From contig NZ_JZJL01000009.1 of the NCBI RefSeq assembly GCF_000971335.1, forward strand, positions 57,056-121,055: a stretch of DNA of 64,000 nucleotides. Reading direction: 5' to 3'. The notes beneath the pieces are model-generated. The model had not been told where the DNA came from and did not search any database. It was given only the letters and a program-made list of their open reading frames with translations. Positions 16,886 to 26,201 of the stretch are shown in pieces. Every line of letters starts with the position of its first letter. The first letter of the stretch is position 1. Position numbers and translations under genes: made by a program. The stretch comes from Chromobacterium vaccinii. GTDB taxonomy: Bacteria > Pseudomonadota > Gammaproteobacteria > Burkholderiales > Chromobacteriaceae.

Positions 16886-17467
16886 CTAGCGCAATACGCG
16901 GCCGCTCTCCAGATCGATGATGGTCGATGGCTTGCGCCGCTTGCCGATGCGGCCCGGCAGCGTCAGCACCTTGTCCTTGAAAGCCATTCGACAGGCTCGC
17001 GCCGTCTTCAGCGATTTCTGCCCGGCCCGGTTGGCCGAAGTGGACACCAGCGCCGTGCCAAGCCGACGGCACAGCGCCGCCGCCTCGCCGTGCGCGGTGA
17101 CCCGCACCGCGATCTTGTGGTGCCGGCCGCGCAAGGCCGGCGGCACCCGCCGCGACGCCGGCAGCAAAAAGGTATATGGACCGGGCCAATAGCGCGCCAG
17201 TTCCGCGCGCTGCGCGGCGGACAGCGGTTTGACCAGGTGGCGGATCTGCTCGAAATCGGCGGCGATGACGATCAGCCCCTTGTGGTTGGGCCGCGCCTTG
17301 ATCGCCAGCACGCGGCGTATCGCGCGGGTGTCGAGCGGACGGCAACCCAAACCGTAGCAGGATTCAGTGGAATAGGCGATCACGCCGCCATCGCGCAGCT
17401 GCTTGCGGGTCCGTTGCTGCAAACGGCTGCCAGGCAGGCGCGGCAAAGGACCGGAACCGGACTTCAT
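16886..17467 (-). CDS. tsaC: Sua5/YciO/YrdC-family threonylcarbamoyl-AMP synthase
   Basis: A 193-residue protein making threonylcarbamoyl-AMP from threonine, bicarbonate and ATP for the t6A37 tRNA modification. It has the N-terminal block GGVIAYSTESCYGLGC, the KARPNHKGLIVIA motif around the nucleotide site, WPGPYTFLLPA, VRVTAH and ALVSTSANRAG. It is the short TsaC/YrdC form without the Sua5 C-terminal domain. A YciO-type paralogue of unknown function cannot be excluded. Same strand as tolQ with a short gap. Confidence 0.85.
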   Translation of the reverse strand: MKSGSGPLPRLPGSRLQQRTRKQLRDGGVIAYSTESCYGLGCRPLDTRAIRRVLAIKARPNHKGLIVIAADFEQIRHLVKPLSAAQRAELARYWPGPYTFLLPASRRVPPALRGRHHKIAVRVTAHGEAAALCRRLGTALVSTSANRAGQKSLKTARACRMAFKDKVLTLPGRIGKRRKPSTIIDLESGRVLR

Positions 17468-17602
17468 GATTGATCAAGCTAGATGGAAACAGGAAGCAGC
17501 CATTGTAGCGGCAACGGCGCAAAAACACAGGCGGAAATGCGAGGAAAAACGGGTGGAGGATGCCGAAGCGGCGACGCGGCGCGCGTCGGCATCGGACACG
17601 CG

Positions 17603-17821
17603 TCAGAGCAGCAGGTGCTCGTGGTCTTCAGGAGGATCTTCCGGCGCGGCGCGCCAGGCATAGCAACGCGCAGGCACGCCGGCATCCAAGTTGAACTGCT
17701 TCAACCAATAAGCCAGTCGGCGCCAGCAGCGCTTTTCATGGGTCAGGAAACGCAATAGCCGGCTGCGACTTCCAGGCTCCGGATCAGCCGGCAGGCCGTG
17801 TTCAGTAGTCAGTGCGGACAT
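17603..17821 (-). CDS. Small conserved-looking hypothetical protein
   Basis: A 72-residue protein starting MSALTTEHGLPADPEP with a GGAG about 9-12 bases upstream of the ATG at 17821. It contains a basic, aromatic middle (RLLRFLTHEKRCWRRLAYW) and an acidic tail (PEDPPEDHEHLLL). Codon use resembles the neighbours, which supports it over the competing 68-codon frame at 17479-17685. I recognise no family. It lies between tsaC and the capsule locus. Confidence 0.55.
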   Translation of the reverse strand: MSALTTEHGLPADPEPGSRSRLLRFLTHEKRCWRRLAYWLKQFNLDAGVPARCYAWRAAPEDPPEDHEHLLL

Positions 17822-18174
17822 GATGGCTCGCTCCAGGATTGAGGTATGGATGCACTCTCAAGCGAACTGTAGCGGCCGGGGTGTCAAATTCCCGCAGAAA
17901 CAGCGGCGCGCCGCATCAAATTTTCATAAATACGCGGCAAATCCCGTTCCTGCCATTGAAATCTCGAAATTCCGCTAGAGTCTGTACACATTCTATTTTG
18001 TTACAAAAAGAACAGCCATTTGTCATTGATTGGATTTAAATGCCCGAAAATCATATTGCAAACGAAATGAAAACGATGATTTTTTAAAAAAACTGCAACA
18101 AACGTTCTCAGTCATGGCAGAATTATACATTCCGATACAATTTTGATACCAAGCACGCACTTTAAACAATAACC
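17822..18174. other. A+T-rich leader region of the capsule locus
   Basis: This 353-base gap between divergent genes has no convincing ORF. It contains a short palindrome near 17997-18009 (TTTTGTTACAAAA) and an A-rich segment around 18055-18095. It must hold the promoter of kpsF-M-T-E-D, but no -35/-10 pair is good enough to call, and I see no JUMPstart/ops element here. Confidence 0.4.
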
Positions 18175-19116
18175 ATGACCCAGCATGCGCACACAGGATC
18201 GGCAGTCTTCGCGGAGCAGGCCCGAGCGCTCCAGACTCAGGCGGACAGACTGTCGGACGACTTCAACCATGCGGTGGAGCTGATTCACGCCACGCAAGGC
18301 AAACTGATCGTCTGCGGCATGGGCAAATCCGGCATCATCGGCCGCAAGATCGCCGCCACTTTCGCGTCCACCGGCACCTCCAGCTTCTTCGTCCACCCCG
18401 GCGAGGCCTTCCATGGCGACCTGGGCATGATCAGCCCGCAGGACAGCGTGCTGCTGCTGTCCAACAGCGGCGAGACCGAGGAAGTGCTGCGCCTGCTGCC
18501 TTACCTGAAACACATCGGCGCGCCGGTATTGGCCATCACCGGCGGAAGCGATTCGACGCTGGCCCGCGAGGCGGACTGCGTCTTGCTGGTCCCGATCGAG
18601 CGCGAAGCCTGCCCCCATAATCTTGCTCCCACCACGTCGACTACCCTGACGCTGGTGATGGGCGACGCGCTGGCCGTGGCCTTGATGGAACTGCGCCAGT
18701 TCCAGCCCACCGACTTCGCCCGCTTCCACCCCGGCGGCTCTCTGGGCAGAAAATTGCTGACCCGCGTCCGCGACGTGATGACGCCGACAGTCCCCAGCAA
18801 TCATCCCGGCGACGATTTCAAGCAAGTGGTCAACCACATGACCAAGGGCTGCCTGGGCCTGACCGTAGTGCTGGACGACGATGGTAGCCTGCTGGGGATC
18901 ATCACCGACGGCGACCTGCGCCGCGGCATGGAGCGCAGCGACGCGCCCGGCACGCTGAGCGCCCGCCAGCTGATGACGCCCACGCCATTGACCATTCCCT
19001 GCGATGCGATGTTCGCGGATGCTGAAGAGCTGATGCTGAAACGCAAGATCACCTCCTTGATCGCGGTGGACCCGCAGAACCGCCCGGCCGGCATCGTCAA
19101 GTATTTCGACCTGTGA
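18175..19116 (+). CDS. kpsF: Arabinose-5-phosphate isomerase KpsF (capsule-linked)
   Basis: A 313-residue enzyme converting ribulose-5-P to arabinose-5-P, the first step to Kdo. An N-terminal SIS domain (about 30-175) carries GMGKSGIIGRKIA, FVHPGEAFHGDLG and LLSNSGETEE; two CBS motifs follow (about 200-313). It belongs to the KdsD/KpsF/GutQ family, and its place at the head of capsule export genes marks it as the capsule copy. The ATG at 18175 lacks a clear ribosome site. First gene of the presumed kpsFMTED transcript. Confidence 0.92.
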   Translation: MTQHAHTGSAVFAEQARALQTQADRLSDDFNHAVELIHATQGKLIVCGMGKSGIIGRKIAATFASTGTSSFFVHPGEAFHGDLGMISPQDSVLLLSNSGETEEVLRLLPYLKHIGAPVLAITGGSDSTLAREADCVLLVPIEREACPHNLAPTTSTTLTLVMGDALAVALMELRQFQPTDFARFHPGGSLGRKLLTRVRDVMTPTVPSNHPGDDFKQVVNHMTKGCLGLTVVLDDDGSLLGIITDGDLRRGMERSDAPGTLSARQLMTPTPLTIPCDAMFADAEELMLKRKITSLIAVDPQNRPAGIVKYFDL

Positions 19117-19139
19117 CGGCGCGCAATGGCTGGAGCGTG

Positions 19140-19892
19140 ATGCGCAACTCCGTGCATGCGCTGTTCCTGAGAGAACTCAAGACCCGCTTCGGCGAATACC
19201 GGCTGGGCTATCTGTGGGCGCTGCTGGAGCCCGTCCTGCAGATGATGGTGATGCTGGCGATCATGGGTTTCCTGTTGCATCGCGTGATGCCGGACATTTC
19301 GTTCCCGGTCTTTTTCGTATGCGGCATCGTCCCCTACTCTCTGTTTTCCAACATCGCCACCCGTTCGCTCAACGCCATCGAGGCCAACCGTGGGCTGTTC
19401 AGCTATCGCCCGGTTCATCCAGTGGATGCCGTATTGGCGCGCTCATTGCTGGAGTGCCTGATCCAAGGCGGTTGCTTCGCGGCGTTGCTGGCGGGGCTGT
19501 GGCTGCTGGGCGAGCCGATGCGCATCGACAATCTCCCCATGCTGCTTTCGATCTGGCTGGCCCTGGCGCTGCTATCGCAAGGGCTGGGGTTCGCCTTCAT
19601 GGTGCTGGGACATGCCTTCAAGGCCGCGGACAAGATTTTGCCGCTACTGCTCCGCCCACTGTATTTCGCCAGCGGCGTGATGTTTTCACTGCATGTGTTT
19701 CCGCCCGAGTTTCGCTATCTGGTGGACTGGAATCCTTTGCTGCACGCCTTCGAGCTGATGCGCCATGCCGTTTCGCCCAGCTATCCGCTGTACGACATCA
19801 GCCTGAGCTATTTATGGCTGTGCGCGCTGGTTTCCCTATTCATTGGACTACTGCTTTACAAGGCCCGCGAACCGGCCATCCTGCGCTCATGA
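19140..19892 (+). CDS. kpsM: Capsule ABC transporter permease KpsM
   Basis: A 250-residue inner-membrane ABC-2 permease with six predicted helices. The conserved N-terminus LRELKTRFGEYRLGYLWAL..P is visible, along with FPVFFVCGIVPYSLFSN and the C-terminal helices. It exports completed capsule chains with KpsT. The start at 19140 has GGAG 5-8 bases upstream. A GTG at 19113 overlapping the kpsF stop is possible but has no ribosome site. Its stop overlaps the kpsT ATG (ATGA). Confidence 0.93.
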   Translation: MRNSVHALFLRELKTRFGEYRLGYLWALLEPVLQMMVMLAIMGFLLHRVMPDISFPVFFVCGIVPYSLFSNIATRSLNAIEANRGLFSYRPVHPVDAVLARSLLECLIQGGCFAALLAGLWLLGEPMRIDNLPMLLSIWLALALLSQGLGFAFMVLGHAFKAADKILPLLLRPLYFASGVMFSLHVFPPEFRYLVDWNPLLHAFELMRHAVSPSYPLYDISLSYLWLCALVSLFIGLLLYKAREPAILRS

Positions 19893-20560
19893 TCCAGATC
19901 CGCAATCTCAGCAAGTCCTATCGCACTCCGGCAGGACGGCACTACGTATTCAAAAACCTGACGGTGGACATCCCATCCGGCGTCAGCGTGGGCCTCATCG
20001 GCCGCAACGGCGCCGGCAAATCCACGCTGCTGCGCATCTTGGGCGGCATGGACCGGCCAGACTGCGGTTCGGTGCATACCGACCGCACAGTCTCCTGGCC
20101 GGTAGGTTTGTCCAGCGGCTTCCAAGGCAGCATGACCGGCCGCGAAAACGTCAAGTTCGTCGCCAGGCTCTACGCCGACAAGCATGAGCTGCCGGAAAAG
20201 GTGGCTTTTGTCGAAACCTTTGCGGAACTGGGCAAGCATTTCGACATGCCGATCAAGACCTATTCCTCAGGAATGAAGTCCCGGCTGGGATTTGGCTTGT
20301 CCATGGCGTTCGACTTCGACTACTACCTGATCGATGAAGTCACTGCGGTAGGCGATGCCAGCTTTAAAGCCAAAAGCGCCCGCCTGATGGAGGGAAAGCG
20401 CCGGCAAAGCCAGTTTTTGATGGTGTCGCACAGCATGGCCGAGATTCAGCGCCTCTGCGACGCCGCCCTGCTGCTGGGCCGGGAAGGCGTGCGCTACTAC
20501 AACCAGATCGACGAGGCCATCGAGGCCTATAAGAAAGAAGAAGATGTTCAAGTGGTTTGA
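19889..20560 (+). CDS. kpsT: Capsule ABC transporter ATPase KpsT
   Basis: A 223-residue ATPase energising export through KpsM. The Walker A motif is GRNGAGKST (about 38-46), the signature is YSSGMKSRLGFGLSMAFDFD (about 145-164) and the Walker B region is YYLIDEVTAVGD, the form usual in KpsT/Wzt proteins. It lacks the extra C-terminal O-antigen-recognition domain of Wzt, as expected for group 2 capsules. A longer frame opens upstream in the same phase but lies inside kpsM. The start overlaps kpsM by four bases and the end overlaps kpsE by 17. Confidence 0.94.
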   Translation: MIQIRNLSKSYRTPAGRHYVFKNLTVDIPSGVSVGLIGRNGAGKSTLLRILGGMDRPDCGSVHTDRTVSWPVGLSSGFQGSMTGRENVKFVARLYADKHELPEKVAFVETFAELGKHFDMPIKTYSSGMKSRLGFGLSMAFDFDYYLIDEVTAVGDASFKAKSARLMEGKRRQSQFLMVSHSMAEIQRLCDAALLLGREGVRYYNQIDEAIEAYKKEEDVQVV

Positions 20561-21719
20561 AAATCCAGGATCCCAGGCCGATGGCGCATCCATCCTCCCC
20601 TCATCCTTGTGGCTGCAAGGCTGGCTGCGACGCGCCAGCCGCGACAAGTTGGCGCTGCTGCTGATCGCCCTTCCGCTGTTGTTGACCGGCCTCTACTTCG
20701 CCACCATCGCGCATGATCGCTATGTCAGCGAGTCGCGCGTCATCGTCAAGCGCGGATCGGACGATCGGGGAGGCAGCCTTGACCTGGGCTTCCTGCTGGG
20801 CGGCAACGCCTCCACCCTGCGCGAAGACGCCATGCTGCTGCAGCAATACATCCACTCACCGGACATGCTGGCGCGGCTGGACAAGACGCTGAACCTGAAG
20901 CAGGCCTTCGCCGAGCCCGCCGGCTGGGACTGGTTTTATCGCCTGCCGGCCAACGCTACCCGCGAGGAGTTCCTGAATTACTATCGCGGACGCGTCGACG
21001 TGCAGTTCGATGAGAAAACCGCGTTGCTGGTCATCCGCAGCCAGGGATTCACATCGCGGTTTTCTCAACAGCTCAACCAGGCCATCCTGGCCGAAAGCGA
21101 GCGCTTCATCAATGAGCTGTCGCACAAGATCAGCCGCGAAGACATGGCCTTCGCCCAAAAGGAAGTGGACTACGCCTACCGCGAACTCAGCCGGGCTCGC
21201 GAACAGTTATTGAGCTATCAGAACCGCCACGGCCTGATCGACCCGCACGCCCAGGCGCAGGCCACCGGACAACTGGTGGCGGAATTAGAGGGCAAACAGG
21301 CACAACTGGAAGCGGAGCTGCGCAATCTGCAAAGCTATCTGCAAAGCGACTCGCCGCAAGTCATCGCCGCCCGCAACGCGCTGGATGCGTTGACAACCCA
21401 GGTCGCCCGCGAGAAGTCCAAACTGGTCTCGCCCGATGACGACAAGCTGAACCGCAAGACCGCGCAGTTCCAGGAAATACGCGCTTATGCGGAGTTCCGC
21501 ACCGACCTGTACAAGCTGGCGCTCACCGCGCTGGAAAAATCCAAAGTCGCTTCCGCGCACAAACTCAAAAGCCTGGCCGTGATCAGCGCCCCCCAACTGC
21601 CGGAAGAAGCGGAATACCCCCGCAGGCTCTACGTGCTGGGCTCGCTGCTGCTGCTTTGCGGCTTGCTGTACGGCACCGTGCGCCTGACGCTGTCCATCAT
21701 TGAAGATCACAAAATTTAA
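20544..21719 (+). CDS. kpsE: Capsule export polysaccharide co-polymerase KpsE
   Basis: A 391-residue PCP-3-type inner-membrane protein bridging the ABC transporter to the outer-membrane channel. A membrane helix lies near residues 32-53, followed by a periplasmic part with the family pattern SESRVIVKRG. A long coiled coil spans about 190-300, and a second helix near 362-382 (LYVLGSLLLLCGLLYGTVRL) leaves a short cytoplasmic tail. It overlaps kpsT by 17 bases and kpsD follows after four bases. Confidence 0.92.
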   Translation: MFKWFENPGSQADGASILPSSLWLQGWLRRASRDKLALLLIALPLLLTGLYFATIAHDRYVSESRVIVKRGSDDRGGSLDLGFLLGGNASTLREDAMLLQQYIHSPDMLARLDKTLNLKQAFAEPAGWDWFYRLPANATREEFLNYYRGRVDVQFDEKTALLVIRSQGFTSRFSQQLNQAILAESERFINELSHKISREDMAFAQKEVDYAYRELSRAREQLLSYQNRHGLIDPHAQAQATGQLVAELEGKQAQLEAELRNLQSYLQSDSPQVIAARNALDALTTQVAREKSKLVSPDDDKLNRKTAQFQEIRAYAEFRTDLYKLALTALEKSKVASAHKLKSLAVISAPQLPEEAEYPRRLYVLGSLLLLCGLLYGTVRLTLSIIEDHKI

Positions 21720-21723
21720 AACA

Positions 21724-23388
21724 ATGCGCCTGACACCCCTCATCCTGTTGTTTGCCTCCAGCTCGGTCTTCGCCCTGCCAGGCACGCCCATGGGCAGCCC
21801 GGCCGCGCCCGATGCCGCCACCGTAGCCGCGATCAAAAGCGCGTCGACCACGCCCCAGCCCGCCGCGCCGCAGGCGGCCGCGGAACCGCAAGTCCCGGTG
21901 CAAGCGCCCAGCCGCATGTTCGGCTCGCAGCTGTTCGGCGGCGCCTTCCGTCACAGCGCCGGCATCGGCTTCAACCCCGACTATCAGATCAGCATCGGCG
22001 ACCGCATCTCCTTGCGCCTGTGGGGCGCCTTCATGTACGAGGGCCAGCTGGCCGTCGATCCGCAAGGCAATATCTTCGTCCCCAATATCGGTCCCGTCAC
22101 CGTGTCCGGCGTGCGCAACGGCGAACTCAACACGGTCCTCTCCAATCATGTGCGCCGCGTATACAAGGCCAATGTCCATGCCTACGCCTCGCTGGACATC
22201 GCCCAACCGGTGAAAGTCTTCGTCACCGGCTTCGTCAAGCAACCCGGCCTGTATGGCGGGATCGCGGCCGACAGCGTGCTGAGCTACCTGGACAAAGCCG
22301 GCGGCGTGGACGCCGAGCGCGGCAGCTATGTCGACATCTCGATCCGCCGCGGCGACGCCCTTCGTAAGCATCTGAACCTTTATGACTTCCTGCTGAATGG
22401 CAAACTGGATCTGGTGCAATTTTCCGATGGCGACGTAATCATCGTCGGCCCGCGCCAGCACACCTTCGCCGTCAACGGCGAGGTGTACAACGCCAACGAC
22501 TTCGAATTCGGCAAGAACCAGATCAGCGTCCATGACGCGCTGGCCATGGCGCGCCCCAAGCCCGGCGCCACCCATATCAGCATCACTCGACGGCAAGGCA
22601 GCGCAAAAACCAGCGAATACTACCCTCTCGCCGGCGCCGGCAGCGTCACGCTGAATGACGGCGATCAGCTGACCGTGACTGCCGATCGCTATGCCGGAAC
22701 GATCCAGGTCCGCGTGGAAGGGGCGCATTCCGGCGAGCACGCCATCGTGCTGCCCTATGGCGCGACGATGGCTGACATATTGGCCAAAGTCCGCTCCAAC
22801 AGCATGTCGCAAACCGACTCTATCCAGTTGTTCCGCAAGTCGGTGGCCGAACGCCAGAAAGCCATGCTGGCCCTGTCCCTGCAAAAACTCCAAGAAACCG
22901 CCTTTTCCGCCCGCTCCTCCACCAAGGAGGAGTCCGAGCTGCGCACCCGCGAAGCCGAGCTGATTGAGCGCTTCGTCGCCAAGGCCGGCAAAGTCGAGCC
23001 CAAGGGCCAGGTCGTGCTGAACGAAAAAACCCTGCAAACCACCCTGCTGGAAGACGGCGACGTGATCCGGATACCGGAAAAAACCAGCGTGGTCATGGTC
23101 CATGGCGATGTGCTGTTCCCCAATGCCGTCAGCTGGCAGTCGAGTCTGAACGTGGGCGACTACGTGGAACAAGTGGGCGGTTACAGCCAGAGCGCCGACA
23201 AATCCCGCCTGGTTCTCATGAAACAGAACGGCGAGGCGCTGCCCGTCAGCGAACGCGCCAAAGTCGCAGCCGGCGACGAAGTGATGGTGATACCCAAGAT
23301 AGACAGCAAAAACATCGAGGTCACCCGTGGGATTACTCAAATTCTTTATCAAATTGCAGTAGCGGCCAAAGTTATTCTTGATCTATAA
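21724..23388 (+). CDS. kpsD: Outer-membrane/periplasmic capsule export protein KpsD
   Basis: A 554-residue polysaccharide export protein, close to the ~558 residues of E. coli KpsD. It begins with a signal peptide MRLTPLILLFASSSVFA without a lipobox cysteine, followed by an Ala/Pro-rich segment, the export domain GFNPDYQISIGDRISLRLWG (about 82-101), and several SLBB repeats, the last about 450-540. The ATG at 21724 is preferred over an in-frame TTG at 21700 that precedes the signal peptide. G+C use is still that of the chromosome here; composition changes sharply at the next gene. Confidence 0.92.
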   Translation: MRLTPLILLFASSSVFALPGTPMGSPAAPDAATVAAIKSASTTPQPAAPQAAAEPQVPVQAPSRMFGSQLFGGAFRHSAGIGFNPDYQISIGDRISLRLWGAFMYEGQLAVDPQGNIFVPNIGPVTVSGVRNGELNTVLSNHVRRVYKANVHAYASLDIAQPVKVFVTGFVKQPGLYGGIAADSVLSYLDKAGGVDAERGSYVDISIRRGDALRKHLNLYDFLLNGKLDLVQFSDGDVIIVGPRQHTFAVNGEVYNANDFEFGKNQISVHDALAMARPKPGATHISITRRQGSAKTSEYYPLAGAGSVTLNDGDQLTVTADRYAGTIQVRVEGAHSGEHAIVLPYGATMADILAKVRSNSMSQTDSIQLFRKSVAERQKAMLALSLQKLQETAFSARSSTKEESELRTREAELIERFVAKAGKVEPKGQVVLNEKTLQTTLLEDGDVIRIPEKTSVVMVHGDVLFPNAVSWQSSLNVGDYVEQVGGYSQSADKSRLVLMKQNGEALPVSERAKVAAGDEVMVIPKIDSKNIEVTRGITQILYQIAVAAKVILDL

Positions 23389-25590
23389 ATGAAAGAAAAT
23401 CACATGTCCATAATGACTGTCATTATTCCTATTCGCATTTCCCCTGAGCGTATTGATGCCATAGAGCGCCTTGATTACATGTCACTTGATCAAGAATGCC
23501 CTACATCAATTGAATTCATGATCGTTGATGATGGCTCTCCTAAATATTTATCCGAAAAATTAATTGAGAAGTGCCGCTGCATTGGCGCAACATATCTAAG
23601 AATTGAATCAGAAACATCTCTTTTCTCCATAGGCCGCGCTCGAAATTTTGGAGCACAAAATGCAAATGGGAAATATATCTTATTTCAAGATGTAGACTTA
23701 ATGCCATACAATGGATTTTACAATGACGCAATAAATGAATGCTCTATTCAAAAACTAGATAAATTTGCCGACAATTTTATTATGTTTGGTGTTATATATC
23801 TCACTCAAGATGCAACGTCAGAATTTATTGAAACGCCGCACTTAACAAGAAAATCAAAATTTATTCAATATCTTATTGAGGACAATAAAGATAAAATAGA
23901 AAAATTCTCCACAGGAACATCGGTCACTATTTGGAGAAAAGACCACTATTTATGCACAGGTGGAAATGACCCCGAGTTTGAGGCATGGGGTTTTGAGGAC
24001 CTTGAATATACTTGTCGAGCATTTCGCCGAAATAGAAAGTTCCCGCTGCCAAGTGATGCGCAATTAGATTATAGTAATTTTTCTTCAATACAAGAATACA
24101 AAGGTTGGAAAAGCATTTACCGTTTATTTGGCGACATTACCTTCAAAAAAGGGATGGTAATGTTCCATGCATGGCATCCTATTGAGCACAACAGTAATTA
24201 TATTCAAGGGAAGTCTGAAAACAAAAAGAAATTTGAAAAGAAAATCGCCGACTTCGCAAAAACAGGAAAAGAACCTGAAGCTTTAAAAATGATTTCCAGC
24301 GGCAAATCTATAATATTCAGAAATAATCCGTGGGTATACAACAAATGGACCTCGCCATTTTTTGGAGAACTAATTTTACTGGATGAGTGTGATTTTGATG
24401 GGATTGATATAATTAAATATATAGAAAACAATCAAATTGACAGAGTAATCTTTCACAACCCTTACTCCTCGGAAAAGATGCACAGCATCTACAATGTCAT
24501 TAGGGGAAATTTAATTCCGTATTACGTTTGTGAGAGAGGAGCATTGCCAGACTCAGTTTTTATTGATAGCAATGGCTTTAATTATGACAGCTCAAGTTAT
24601 CATCCCCAAAATTGGGATCTCCCCCTAACAGAGCAACAAAGAAAAGATTGTTTAAAATATATAATTAACGAAAAAAACTCTCAAAAATATTTAGAATTAC
24701 AACCTGAAAAAATTACACCTTACAGCTTGAAAAACACTCTGCACTTAAACCCTCTTGATAAAATATTATTTATTCCACTGCAAAGACCAACCGATACTGT
24801 CATCCAACATTTTTGCGGGCCCATTGGCTCCTATGAAAACTTCATTTCACTCATAGAAGAATTAGTGGAAGCATTACCATCCTCTTGGAAAGTTGTAATT
24901 AAAAAACATCCACTAGAGAATAGCGCCCCAGATATACCTGGGGCTTATTATGCAAATAATTTTAACATTACCAGTTTGATAGAGGCATCAAATGCTATTC
25001 TATTAATCAATTCTGGCGTAGGGGTAACTGGCCTTATCCATGAAAAGCCAGTGTTTGTCGCAGGGAATGCTTTTTATAACCACTCAGGTCTTTGCAAAAG
25101 TGTCACAACAGCCACCGAGCTAATTAATAGCATAGACAATTTTAAACCATGCCAAGAGAAAGTGATTAGATTTATAAAATATCTCTCGCAAGATTTTTAT
25201 TCATTTGCCAATTTCAAAACTCGGCTTGTTGATTGGACAGATGGAAGCAAAATGACTGCAACCACTGCGATTGACTATTACATTCTAAGAGTCCCAAATT
25301 TTGAAGAAATGGTTTTAGAAAGGTCTACCGCACCTAAAATTCAAACATCATCTATACTATTTGACCGATATAGAAACCAAGGCGGTATTATTAGAACGGG
25401 GGCGCCAAAAAAAACTCCCTCCACTAGCAATCTTCCACAAGAACACAAGCAAAATCAAAACAAATCCAGTATCGAACAAAAAAACATAACCCGTAAGAGA
25501 AAATTTAAAAAATTAGTCGAAACGCCTGGAAAATTTTTCAGGGACTCGCGACACGGAATCTTTAAAATACTAGGGAAGGTAATTAAATAA
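23389..25590 (+). CDS. Two-domain capsule glycosyltransferase: GT-A family 2 fused to a Kdo-transferase-like capsule-synthesis domain
   Basis: A 733-residue A+T-rich gene, probably the capsule polymerase or a central transferase. Residues 1-285 are a GT2-type domain with IVDDGSP (about 46-52), GRARNFGAQNANGKYILFQD (about 80-99), the DVDLMP DxD motif, and a galactosyltransferase-C-type acceptor motif GNDPEFEAWGFEDLEY. Residues about 330-620 resemble KpsS/KpsC-type domains: CERGALPDSVFIDSNGFNYD, FIPLQRPTDT, VVIKKHPLEN, INSGVGVTGLIHEKPVFV. The tail (about 650-733) is basic and low-complexity. It immediately follows the kpsD stop. No membrane helix is seen. Specificity cannot be told. Confidence 0.8.
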   Translation: MKENHMSIMTVIIPIRISPERIDAIERLDYMSLDQECPTSIEFMIVDDGSPKYLSEKLIEKCRCIGATYLRIESETSLFSIGRARNFGAQNANGKYILFQDVDLMPYNGFYNDAINECSIQKLDKFADNFIMFGVIYLTQDATSEFIETPHLTRKSKFIQYLIEDNKDKIEKFSTGTSVTIWRKDHYLCTGGNDPEFEAWGFEDLEYTCRAFRRNRKFPLPSDAQLDYSNFSSIQEYKGWKSIYRLFGDITFKKGMVMFHAWHPIEHNSNYIQGKSENKKKFEKKIADFAKTGKEPEALKMISSGKSIIFRNNPWVYNKWTSPFFGELILLDECDFDGIDIIKYIENNQIDRVIFHNPYSSEKMHSIYNVIRGNLIPYYVCERGALPDSVFIDSNGFNYDSSSYHPQNWDLPLTEQQRKDCLKYIINEKNSQKYLELQPEKITPYSLKNTLHLNPLDKILFIPLQRPTDTVIQHFCGPIGSYENFISLIEELVEALPSSWKVVIKKHPLENSAPDIPGAYYANNFNITSLIEASNAILLINSGVGVTGLIHEKPVFVAGNAFYNHSGLCKSVTTATELINSIDNFKPCQEKVIRFIKYLSQDFYSFANFKTRLVDWTDGSKMTATTAIDYYILRVPNFEEMVLERSTAPKIQTSSILFDRYRNQGGIIRTGAPKKTPSTSNLPQEHKQNQNKSSIEQKNITRKRKFKKLVETPGKFFRDSRHGIFKILGKVIK

Positions 25591-26201
25591 TGGATCAGAA
25601 TATTACCATATCGGGAGAGGGAAATTGCATTACATTTCAAGAAACAAAAAATAACCAGCTAATAGGCGGCGAGATAAAAATAAAAGGGAACAATAACAAA
25701 ATTACAGTTATGAAAGGCTCGTTGCTTAATAATTTCTCCATACTAATTGAGAGCAATAACAATGAAATACTAATAGGGGAGAATTGTCGCTTGAGCGGGA
25801 AGTTAATAATGAAGCTTACCGATGGGAACAGGTTTACTATAGGGAATAAAACTACTATTGGCGGAGCCAACTTTATATGCGGCGAGGGCAAATCAATATC
25901 TATCGGCGAAGACTGCATGATAGCTTGGGGCATCGAGTTCCGAACAACAGACTCCCATGCAATAATTAACATAGAGAATAACGAGAGAATTAACTTTGGG
26001 GAGGATATAGTTGTACATAATCATGTCTGGATCGGCGCCCATACAACAATATTAAAAGGTGCCAGTATAAACGAAAATACGATCATAGGAATCAGATCTG
26101 TTGTTCCATCTGGGGAATATAAGGGCAATTGTATTTATGCTGGAGTACCTGCAAAATTAATCAAAACCAATACAACCTGGGACAGAAAGCTTTTAGGATA
26201 A
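25590..26201 (+). CDS. Left-handed beta-helix (hexapeptide) acyltransferase of the capsule region
   Basis: A 203-residue protein with an A+T-rich gene. Repeated hexapeptide units run through residues 10-185, ending in the xenobiotic/WbbJ-type signature VWIGAHTTILKGASINENTI and YAGVPAKLIK. A conserved His in VVHNHVWIG near 145 is the likely catalytic base. It probably O-acetylates the capsule or a sugar nucleotide using acetyl-CoA. The ATG overlaps the preceding stop codon by one base, so the two genes are coupled. The N-terminal 60 residues are unusually Asn/Ile-rich. Confidence 0.82.
   Translation: MDQNITISGEGNCITFQETKNNQLIGGEIKIKGNNNKITVMKGSLLNNFSILIESNNNEILIGENCRLSGKLIMKLTDGNRFTIGNKTTIGGANFICGEGKSISIGEDCMIAWGIEFRTTDSHAIINIENNERINFGEDIVVHNHVWIGAHTTILKGASINENTIIGIRSVVPSGEYKGNCIYAGVPAKLIKTNTTWDRKLLG

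Noticed and set aside
19113..19139. GTG overlapping the kpsF stop as kpsM start
   Set aside because: No ribosome site, whereas the ATG at 19140 has GGAG at the right distance and begins at the conserved part.
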